DNA of 5,272 nucleotides from NCBI GenBank assembly GCA_031403955.1, contig JANNGR010000481.1, forward strand, positions 1 through 5,272. The letters run 5' to 3'. The notes beneath the pieces are model-generated. The model made no database searches, was not told the origin of the DNA, and was given only the letters and a program-made list of their open reading frames with translations. The position numbers and the translations under genes are program-made. The number at the start of each line of letters is the position of its first letter. Position 1 is the stretch's first letter. The stretch is from CAISIP01 sp031403955 (lineage in GTDB: Bacteria > Pseudomonadota > Gammaproteobacteria > Burkholderiales > Burkholderiaceae_C). Below, piece after piece: positions 1 through 4,943 of this stretch.

Positions 1-1
1 C

Positions 2-655
2 ATCCTGATGGCCGTCCCCGTTACCCACGCCACAGCCGGCAACTTTTATTTCGGCATGGGCAACCTCCTCGCCAGCCTGAAAAGCATTTTCCTCTACCCG
101 CTGACACTCCTCCTGATCGTTGCCGCCGCCTGCTACGAACGGGGCCGCCTCGCTCTCACGCTCGCCCTCATCCTCGCCGCCCTGACCACCCTGAACCTGC
201 TCAAAGACATCCCCTGGCCCCAGAGCCGGACCGGCTGTTATCTCATCCCGCTTGCCATCCTCCTCATCGGCCACGCCTGTGCCCGCTGGCGCTGGACCGC
301 TCTGCCACTCGCCGCCGCCGCCGTCTGGAGCCTCGCCATCATTACCCCCGCCCAGACCCGCCAGTGGCCCTTCGACGCCAATAGCCGCGAGGTCTTCGCC
401 TATCTGGAAGCCCACTACCCCAAAGCAGTCATCAAGGCCGAGCACCCCCTCGCCAGCGCCCTCCAATTCTACCGCCGCCTCCGCGCCGTCTCCACAATGC
501 CTCCCCCCACTACCCTGGAACCCGGCGACGAGGCCCAAGTCTACGTCCTCCAATTCCCCCGGCCCCACCTCCGCGAACTAGTCCGTTTCCAGCCCTCCGG
601 CGTACAAATCGCGGTACCGCCAGACCCCGTTCCTTTGAAAACTTCGAGTTTTTAG
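2..655 (+). CDS. C-terminal part of a multi-pass membrane protein, probably GT-C / family 39-like glycosyltransferase (5' end outside window)
   Basis: The frame is open from base 2, so the ATG at 8 is probably an internal Met and the N-terminal, catalytic part lies outside the window. Counting from that Met, four hydrophobic segments are visible (about residues 26-43, 48-64, 78-92 and 97-113), followed by a soluble tail of about 100 residues with the pattern SREVFAYLEAHYP...ALQFYRRLRAV. Several membrane helices followed by a soluble C-terminal domain resembles GT39/ArnT-type lipid-linked sugar transferases, which act in the inner membrane with the tail on the periplasmic side. This is resemblance only: no catalytic DD/DE motif can be seen. 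The last codons (Leu-Lys-Thr-Ser-Ser-Phe-stop) are AT-richer than the body, and the TAG stop overlaps the stop of the convergent IS110 gene by four bases. The native C-terminus may therefore have been replaced by insertion-sequence DNA. An unrelated polytopic membrane protein is possible. Confidence 0.55.
   Translation: MLMAVPVTHATAGNFYFGMGNLLASLKSIFLYPLTLLLIVAAACYERGRLALTLALILAALTTLNLLKDIPWPQSRTGCYLIPLAILLIGHACARWRWTALPLAAAAVWSLAIITPAQTRQWPFDANSREVFAYLEAHYPKAVIKAEHPLASALQFYRRLRAVSTMPPPTTLEPGDEAQVYVLQFPRPHLRELVRFQPSGVQIAVPPDPVPLKTSSF
638..653. repeat. Short near-palindrome at the glycosyltransferase/IS110 junction
   Basis: Bases 638-643 (AAAACT) and 647-652 (AGTTTT) form a 6-bp perfect inverted repeat around TCG. 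It straddles both stop codons and sits where GC-rich host codons give way to AT-rich sequence, so it may mark the right end of the IS110 element. With one G-C pair in the stem it is a poor intrinsic terminator, although T residues follow on the plus strand. Confidence 0.35.
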
Positions 656-1992
656 TGCCTGTGTTTGCAGTCAGTTCCGCGTTCGGCGCATTTGCAGGGG
701 CGCCCAGCGCGGCGGCGGGGTGGCGGTGACTCCTGCCCCGGCTCTGACGGGCTGCTCTGCGGGGTGCTCAGCGGCTTCAGGACCACCTCAAAGCCCATCC
801 GGTGCAGCCGTTCCGTAAGGCGGCGCTGGGTCTTTTCCGGATTCAGCCGGTCGAAATAGTCTCCGCCCTGTTCGCGGTAGGATGTCCCGTCCCGCAGTAT
901 GTGGTAGGCGACAATCAGGATCTGATGGGCCGTTGCCACAATGGCCTTCTTCACCCCGGCTCGTGCCACATGACGATGGAAGCACGCCGTCAAATAGCAG
1001 TTCTTCTTGTGAGAGACCGCCCAGGCTGACTGGCAGAGAACGCGCCGAATCCAGCGGTTGCCTTTCCGTGTCCGGCTGCTCTTGCGCTTGCCGGCGCTCT
1101 CGAAGCTGCCTGGAACCAACCCGGCCCAACTCGCCGCGTGATGGGCGTCTGGGAATACGGTCATGTCTGTGCCCAGCTCCGCAATTAACGCCCAACTCGC
1201 GATCAGGTCGATACCCGGAATCGTCGTCAGTCGTTTGATCTGTTCGCTGAACGGTTCCATCTTCTCAGCCAGGCGCATCTCCAGTGTGGCAATCCGGCGC
1301 TCGACAGTCTCGACTTCCTCCATCAACTCCCGCAACAGGAAGCGGTGATGCTCGGTCACGTGGCCGCGAAGCACCACCCGCAGTTCCTCGCGTCGCCCCC
1401 GCAGACTCCCCCGGGCTTTGTCAGCCAGCCATTCAGCACTGTGCTGACCTTCGATCAGCGCTCGTATGATCAGTCGTCCGGTCACCCCGAGAATGTCTTT
1501 GGCCACCATGTCGAGCTTGATGTTGGCATCTTCCAGAACCTTGTGGATGCGGTTGTGGATACGGTTGTATTCCTCCTTCAACTTCACCCGCATCCGCGTC
1601 AGATCCCGCAACTCCTGGATTTCGGCTCGCGGCACAAAGCTCGGCTTCAGCAGACCGTGCGCGTGGAGGTCGGCGATCCACTCGGCATCCTTCTGGTCCG
1701 TCTTTCGGCCCGGGATGTTCTTCATGTGGGTTGGATTGGCCAACAGTAGGGGAAACCGCCCCTCCAATACATGCCACACCGGCTTCCAGTAAACACCAGT
1801 CGATTCCATCGCCACCGATTCCACTTTCGAGGCCATCAACCACCACCTCAACTGCTCCAGTCCCTCCAGATGAGCCGGAAACTCACGTTTCCGGATGTCT
1901 TTTGTACCACCTTCTCCCGTGACCTGCACGCAAGCCACGATTGTGTCCTTGTGGATATCCAAGCCGCCGCAGCGGCAGTATACTACTTCCAC
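652..1992 (-). CDS. IS110-family transposase (DEDD RNA-guided recombinase)
   Basis: The 446-residue protein has the two conserved IS110 blocks. The N-terminal RuvC-like DEDD domain shows GLDIHK (D12), ESTGVYW (E63) and KTDQKDA (D99 and D102), so all four metal-binding acidic residues are intact. A central helical, charged region (about 125-250) resembles the coiled-coil linker. The C-terminal Transposase_20 domain (about 255-370) starts with a helix-hairpin-helix-like segment, TTIPGIDLIASWALIAELG, followed by GLVPGSFESAGKRKSS, where S299 is the probable catalytic serine. The family catalyses cut-and-paste or circular-intermediate recombination guided by an element-encoded bridge RNA. Start choice: GTG at 1992, with AAGGAGG five bases upstream; the next Met lies beyond the essential D12. 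The last 75 residues are a Pro/Ser/Arg-rich extension ending in a Cys/His cluster (C433, C435, C442, H444, H446). Length is at the long end for the family. The frame looks intact, so the element may be active. Confidence 0.95.
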   Translation of the reverse strand: MEVVYCRCGGLDIHKDTIVACVQVTGEGGTKDIRKREFPAHLEGLEQLRWWLMASKVESVAMESTGVYWKPVWHVLEGRFPLLLANPTHMKNIPGRKTDQKDAEWIADLHAHGLLKPSFVPRAEIQELRDLTRMRVKLKEEYNRIHNRIHKVLEDANIKLDMVAKDILGVTGRLIIRALIEGQHSAEWLADKARGSLRGRREELRVVLRGHVTEHHRFLLRELMEEVETVERRIATLEMRLAEKMEPFSEQIKRLTTIPGIDLIASWALIAELGTDMTVFPDAHHAASWAGLVPGSFESAGKRKSSRTRKGNRWIRRVLCQSAWAVSHKKNCYLTACFHRHVARAGVKKAIVATAHQILIVAYHILRDGTSYREQGGDYFDRLNPEKTQRRLTERLHRMGFEVVLKPLSTPQSSPSEPGQESPPPRRRAGRPCKCAERGTDCKHRH

Positions 1993-1997
1993 AGCAA

Positions 1998-2004
1998 CCT
2001 CCTT
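1998..2004 (-). promoter_or_regulatory. Ribosome-binding site of the IS110 transposase
   Basis: On the minus strand AAGGAGG lies five bases before the GTG start at 1992. It fixes the start codon and shows that the gene is translated from a conventional Shine-Dalgarno site downstream of the structured leader. Confidence 0.85.
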
Positions 2005-2290
2005 GCCGCCGGGCGGGGGACACGAACGAAAGGACGACTTTCCTTTCCGGGCTCTCCGCCTTCCGGCGGAGGCACCACTTCGTTGTGCTACTAAAGCGTC
2101 CCCAGGCCAAGTTCACAGTCGGGCTCCATGGCTCCAGAATGATGTCGGCCTTCTTGCACCAGCGACAGAATCAGTATGCGCTCACCCGCACCCGTTTTCA
2201 TCCCTCGTTGTGCCGGAACCGCAGGGGCCGGCATGGGTGTTGAACTAAACCGCTGCGCGGTAATCGCACCTCATCCCTGAGGAGTACGGC
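2005..2290 (-). ncRNA. Candidate IS110 bridge RNA in the non-coding leader of the transposase
   Basis: About 300 bases upstream of the recombinase hold no credible gene, which matches where IS110-group elements encode the bridge RNA. In transcript order (minus strand) the following stems can be seen: 2282-2269 (5 bp, GGGA loop), 2260-2250 (4 bp), 2233-2211 (6 bp, 11-base loop), 2071-2054 (7 bp, GGAA loop) and 2047-2028 (7 bp, 6-base loop). Two of the loops are GNRA tetraloops only in the minus sense, which favours transcription in the transposase direction. Known bridge RNAs have a 5' stem-loop followed by target- and donor-binding internal loops. I could not assign the guide segments because the element ends and the empty site are unknown. 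The promoter-proximal part may be the RNA, with the last two stems belonging to the transposase mRNA leader. Confidence 0.5.
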
Positions 2291-2296
2291 ATATTA
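2291..2296 (-). promoter_or_regulatory. Candidate -10 element (TAATAT) for the IS110 leader RNA
   Basis: The minus strand reads TAATAT here, close to the bacterial consensus TATAAT. Initiation about seven bases downstream would fall at about 2284, immediately before the stem at 2282-2269. No good -35 box lies 16-18 bases upstream; the best is a weak TTTCGG at 2318-2313. In IS110-group elements the promoter is completed when the two ends join in the circular intermediate, so a -10 without a -35 at this edge would be expected. Six-base matches occur often by chance. Confidence 0.35.
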
Positions 2297-2316
2297 CAGG
2301 TCCCGGCGAATCCCGA

Positions 2317-2389
2317 AATTGGCTCAAACTCAAGTTGGCTGTTCACAGCAGCCAACTCTATCGATTAAGGAGCCGATCATGAGCCAATT
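2317..2389 (+). promoter_or_regulatory. Nested inverted repeats covering the integrase leader and start codon
   Basis: An outer 10-bp perfect inverted repeat (2317-2326 with 2380-2389) encloses an inner 9-bp perfect inverted repeat (2333-2341 with 2349-2357, 7-base loop). The outer right arm contains the last two bases of the ATG at 2379-2381. The ribosome-binding site at 2367-2372 lies between the two structures. Arms share TTGGCT or AGCCAA cores, so alternative pairings are possible (for example 2335-2340 with 2382-2387), as in attenuators. This could limit translation of the integrase/transposase operon, or it could be the left-end (terIS-type) hairpin region of the IS91-type element. Both roles are inferred. 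Confidence 0.5.
2367..2372 (+). promoter_or_regulatory. Ribosome-binding site of the tyrosine recombinase
   Basis: AAGGAG lies six bases before the ATG at 2379. It decides the start: a possible upstream start at 2319 has no such site and would add 20 residues ahead of the usual N-terminus of this family. Confidence 0.85.
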
Positions 2390-3272
2390 GCGTCAGCGCA
2401 TGCTCGAAGACATGCAACTGCGGAACTTCGCCGCCGGGACCCAGCGTAGTTATACCCATTACGTCGCCGACTTTGCAAACTACTACGGCGTCAACCCCAC
2501 TAAACTGGGGCTCGACGACATCCGCAACTATCAACTGTTCCTCGTCGAGCAGCGCCAACTCTCGCCCCAATCCATCAACTGCTTCGTCGCCGCCGTACGG
2601 TTCCTCTACACCGTCACGCTGGAGATGCCCTGGTCCCACGCCCACTTCACGCGCATGAAAGTGGGGCAGAAGCTTCCGTCCGTGCTGAGCGAAGCCGAGG
2701 TGGTCGAATTTTTCCGCCATCTGGGAATTCTCAGGTTTCGTGCCGTACTCATGCTCTGCTATGGAGCCGGGCTTCGCATCTCCGAAGCAGCCTCGCTCAA
2801 AGCCGGCCACATCGATTCCAGCCGCATGCTGATCCATGTCGAGCAGGGCAAGGGCGCCAAAGACCGCTTCACCGTGCTTAGCGGCCGCCTGCTCACGTTG
2901 CTGCGTCTGTACTGGAAGCTGCAACGGCCGGTCGATTACCTCTTCCCTGGCACCAAGGCCGGTACCCATCTGCAACCGGCCAGCGTGCAGGAGGCCTGCC
3001 GGGAGGCCGCCGAAAGGGCCGGGATCGCCAAGCGCGTCACCCCCCATCTACTGCGGCACAGCTTTGCCACCCATCTGCTCGAAAACGGCGTCGACACGCG
3101 CGCCATTCAGGTGCTGCTCGGCCACAGCCGCATCGAAACCACTGCCCGCTACATCGCCGTCACGCCGCAAACCATCGGCCGCACGGTGAGCCCGCTGGAC
3201 CGCTGGCCAGACGCCGATGAACCAAAGAAGAAGCGCGGCCGTCCCCCGAAAATCCAAGTCCCCCGAGGCTGA
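2379..3272 (+). CDS. Tyrosine recombinase/integrase of an IS91-type element (XerC/XerD-like)
   Basis: The 297-residue protein is the usual length for a compact XerC/D-type recombinase. Residues about 1-90 form the SAM-like core-binding domain (QLRNFAAGTQRSYTHYVADF...). Residues about 100-270 form the catalytic domain, with a complete active site: R133 in GAGLRISEA, K158 in QGKGAKDR, H223 and R226 in HLLRH, H249 in LLGHSRIETTARY, and nucleophile Y258. Such enzymes cut and rejoin DNA through a 3'-phosphotyrosine link. The C-terminus carries a basic tail, KKKRGRPPK (about 283-291), with the RGRP core of an AT-hook, which may add minor-groove DNA binding. The gene is first in an operon with the Y2 transposase, three bases apart, an arrangement found in a subset of IS91-family elements. 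Its role there is not established; resolution of circular or multimeric intermediates, or help with target choice, are possibilities. Confidence 0.93.
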   Translation: MSQLRQRMLEDMQLRNFAAGTQRSYTHYVADFANYYGVNPTKLGLDDIRNYQLFLVEQRQLSPQSINCFVAAVRFLYTVTLEMPWSHAHFTRMKVGQKLPSVLSEAEVVEFFRHLGILRFRAVLMLCYGAGLRISEAASLKAGHIDSSRMLIHVEQGKGAKDRFTVLSGRLLTLLRLYWKLQRPVDYLFPGTKAGTHLQPASVQEACREAAERAGIAKRVTPHLLRHSFATHLLENGVDTRAIQVLLGHSRIETTARYIAVTPQTIGRTVSPLDRWPDADEPKKKRGRPPKIQVPRG

Positions 3273-3275
3273 CCC

Positions 3276-4469
3276 ATGGCCCGGCCTACTGTCGAAGTGG
3301 CCGACGTCTTCCGCCGCCACGGCGAGCGGTATCGCCAGCAACACCGTCTGCCCGTTCAGCAACTCAAGCTGATGCGGGCCATCGAGACTTGCCGTACCGC
3401 CGCCCTCGGCGGGCATGTGGAGCGCTGCAGCCAGTGTCCGCATCAACGCATCAGCTATAACTCCTGCCGCAATCGCCATTGCCCAAAGTGCCAGAATCTG
3501 GAGCGCGGCCGATGGCTGGAACGCAGGAAGGCTGAACTGTTGCCGGTGGAATACTTCCACGTCGTCTTCACCATTCCCGAACAACTCAACGCGCTGGCCC
3601 TGCAAAACAAGGCCGTCCTCTACCGGATTCTGTTTCAGGCCAGCGCCCAGACTCTGCTCACCATCGCCGCCGACCCGCGGCATCTCGGCGCCCGGGTCGG
3701 CTTCTTCTCCATCCTCCACACCTGGGGCCAAAACCTGCTGCTGCACCCGCACCTGCATTGCGTCGTCACCGGCGGCGGCCTGGGTCCGGATGGAGAGTCC
3801 TGGATCTCCTGCCGGCCCGGCTTCTTCCTCAGTGTGCACGTACTATCGCGCCTGTTCCGGCACCTGTTTCTGGAAGCGCTGGCCCAGGCTTTTCAGGATG
3901 GAAAACTATCCTTTCACGGCAAGCTGGAAGCGCTCGGCCCACCTCGCCAATTCCAGCAATTGCTGGACACCCTGCGCGGGATGGAATGGGTCGTCTACGC
4001 CAAGCCGCCTTTCGGCGGGCCGGCCCAGGTGCTGGACTATCTGGGCCGCTACACCCACCGCGTGGCCATCTCCAACAACCGCTTCCTCAGCCTCGATCAG
4101 GAGCAAGTCCGGTTCCGCTACAAAAACTACCGGGCCCACCAAAGCCAGCAAAAACGCACCATGACGCTGGCTCCCGGGGAATTCATCCGCCGCTTTCTAC
4201 TGCACACCATTCCACCCGGATTCCAGCGCATCCGCCACTACGGACTACTGGCGAGCCGCCACAAACGAAAGACGCTGAACCACTGCCGCCACTTGCTCGG
4301 CGTGGCGCACAGCGACCTGCTGCCCACCCGGGACGACATCGCTATCAGCTTGGCAGGCCTCACCCCGGATCTGCTCCGCTGCCCGCAATGCGGAACAGGC
4401 CAGATGCTGCGCATCGAAACGATTCCGCCACCCCGGGCGCCACAGGCCAGCAGCCTCGATTCCTCATGA
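3276..4469 (+). CDS. IS91-family transposase (Y2 HUH rolling-circle transposase)
   Basis: The 397-residue protein has the full IS91 architecture. An N-terminal zinc-binding region has C51/C54, C64, C69/C72 (CSQC...NSCRNRHCPKC). The HUH metal-binding motif is H159-L-H161 in LLLHPHLHCVVTGGG. The paired catalytic tyrosines are Y255 and Y259 in DYLGRYTHRVAISNNR, spaced as in IS91. A further C-x2-C (C369/C372) near the end suggests a small zinc ribbon. The enzyme nicks one strand at oriIS, stays linked to the 5' end and moves the element as single-stranded DNA, sometimes carrying adjacent DNA when terIS is missed. Start choice: ATG at 3276, with GAGG seven bases upstream inside the end of the integrase gene, so translation is probably coupled. 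No frameshift or loss of a key residue is visible, so the gene should be functional. Confidence 0.95.
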   Translation: MARPTVEVADVFRRHGERYRQQHRLPVQQLKLMRAIETCRTAALGGHVERCSQCPHQRISYNSCRNRHCPKCQNLERGRWLERRKAELLPVEYFHVVFTIPEQLNALALQNKAVLYRILFQASAQTLLTIAADPRHLGARVGFFSILHTWGQNLLLHPHLHCVVTGGGLGPDGESWISCRPGFFLSVHVLSRLFRHLFLEALAQAFQDGKLSFHGKLEALGPPRQFQQLLDTLRGMEWVVYAKPPFGGPAQVLDYLGRYTHRVAISNNRFLSLDQEQVRFRYKNYRAHQSQQKRTMTLAPGEFIRRFLLHTIPPGFQRIRHYGLLASRHKRKTLNHCRHLLGVAHSDLLPTRDDIAISLAGLTPDLLRCPQCGTGQMLRIETIPPPRAPQASSLDSS

Positions 4470-4735
4470 GCATGCCGATTGGCCGCGCCGCTGCCGCCGT
4501 TACAGCCTTATTCACCAGGGCAGCCCGAGGACCGTCCGGCGGCGCCTCGACGCCTGGCACACGAGCCAGCTCGCCTCATGAAAGTGGCCCAAACCCGCCT
4601 CCTTCCCGCTCAGCAAGCCCCACTGCCCACCCCATCGTCCCACCGCGGACCCTCGCCAGGCCCTCTTCCACCCACCCCGAGCCAAGCAAAACCCATAACC
4701 CCGGCACCTGAGAAAAGCGGTTTCGTTCAACGCGC
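4470..4735. other. Non-coding 3' region of the IS91-type element; no gene seen
   Basis: About 265 bases follow the transposase stop. The open frames here (for example about 4479-4760, plus strand) encode proline-rich, low-complexity peptides without a ribosome-binding site or recognisable motif, so I do not call them. A small hairpin can form at 4526-4549 (5-bp outer stem plus 3-bp inner stem) but lacks a T-tract. GTTC at 4725-4728, followed by a 10-base palindrome AACGCGCGTT (4729-4738), is a possible IS91-type end. IS91-family elements normally carry such a non-coding stretch leading to oriIS. Confidence 0.5.
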
Positions 4736-4805
4736 GTTTTCATCACCGGGGCGGCACTAAAGTCTTCTGATCCCCCGAACTTTACCCCGCCCCGCCGATG
4801 AAAAC
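4736..4805. repeat. Large imperfect palindrome downstream of the IS91 transposase
   Basis: The left arm 4736-4763 and right arm 4779-4805 pair at about 23 of 27 positions with one single-base bulge. They contain three perfect blocks: nine bases (GTTTTCATC, 4736-4744 with 4797-4805), seven bases (GGGGCGG, 4748-4754 with 4787-4793, plus C4747-G4794) and six bases (TAAAGT, 4758-4763 with 4779-4784). The loop is 15 bases. Read as minus-strand RNA, two of the mismatched positions become G-U pairs. There is no T-tract, so it is not a standard intrinsic terminator. It could be the oriIS hairpin recognised by the HUH transposase, a dispersed REP/MITE-like palindrome, or a non-canonical transcription stop after the transposase operon. 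Confidence 0.75.
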
Positions 4806-4895
4806 TTTCCCAATTGACACGGCTTTCAACCTAATTTGTCGCTGATTCCAAACCACTTATTCCAATCTTCGTCTCGTATTCGCTTCCCCGTGCTG

Positions 4896-4901
4896 TACAA
4901 T
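4896..4901 (+). promoter_or_regulatory. Candidate -10 box (TACAAT) upstream of the 4944 reading frame
   Basis: TACAAT matches five of six consensus bases and lies in the most AT-rich part of the window (about 4800-4920). Initiation near 4908 would leave a leader of about 36 bases before the ATG at 4944. No convincing -35 is present 16-18 bases upstream. The perfect TTGACA at 4814-4819 is far too distant to pair with it. Confidence 0.35.
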
Positions 4902-4932
4902 ACCAAACGGAAAGTTATCGACGCTGAGTAGG

Positions 4933-4938
4933 AAGGAG
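4933..4938 (+). promoter_or_regulatory. Ribosome-binding site before the 4944 reading frame
   Basis: AAGGAG (within GGAAGGAG) lies five bases before ATG 4944. It is as good a site as those of the two recombinase genes, and it is the main reason to take the following frame seriously. Confidence 0.6.
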
Positions 4939-4943
4939 CCACC

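Larger units (their letters stand above)
640..2330 (-). mobile_element. IS110-family insertion sequence (approximate ends)
   Basis: The element comprises one DEDD recombinase gene on the minus strand, a very short 3' side ending at or near its stop codon (652), and a long non-coding 5' side (about 1993 to 2300-2330). Long upstream and short downstream is the layout of the IS110 group rather than the IS1111 group, whose long non-coding end follows the gene. IS110 elements usually lack terminal inverted repeats and make little or no target duplication, so the ends cannot be read from one copy. The limits given are guesses, based on the codon-usage change near 640 and on a related AAACTTGAGTT-type motif near 2326-2336. 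On its right it abuts the IS91-type element. Confidence 0.6.
2317..4805 (+). mobile_element. IS91-family element with an accessory tyrosine recombinase (approximate ends)
   Basis: The element consists of two genes in one operon, a tyrosine recombinase and an IS91-type Y2 HUH transposase, three bases apart. Elements of this family move by a rolling-circle-like mechanism from oriIS, at the 3' side of the transposase, to terIS, upstream of the genes. They carry no conventional terminal inverted repeats and make no target duplication, and oriIS abuts a tetranucleotide such as GTTC or CTTG. The limits here are provisional: left, the first arm of the nested inverted repeats at 2317; right, the palindrome ending at 4805. 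A GTTC at 4725-4728 is an alternative right limit. Confidence 0.55.

Noticed and set aside
2194..2202. GTTTTCATC as an extra copy of the palindrome arm (4736-4744)
   Set aside because: Only the nine bases match; flanking sequence and partner arm are absent, so it is probably coincidental.
2358..3047. Long minus-strand frame opposite the integrase
   Set aside because: It is a shadow of a GC-rich gene on the other strand. The plus strand encodes a complete tyrosine recombinase with every catalytic residue.
4479..4760. Proline-rich 93-codon frame after the IS91-type transposase
   Set aside because: It has no ribosome-binding site, no recognisable motif, a composition expected from GC-rich non-coding DNA, and it runs into the palindrome.
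636..4807. TGAAAACTT at 636-644 and 4799-4807 as a target duplication around both elements
   Set aside because: Nine-base matches are expected many times by chance in a window this size. Neither family makes such duplications in a typical way, and the right copy is part of the palindrome arm.
4814..4819. Perfect TTGACA as the -35 of a promoter for the 4944 frame
   Set aside because: No -10-like hexamer lies 15-19 bases downstream; the TACAAT at 4896 is 76 bases away.
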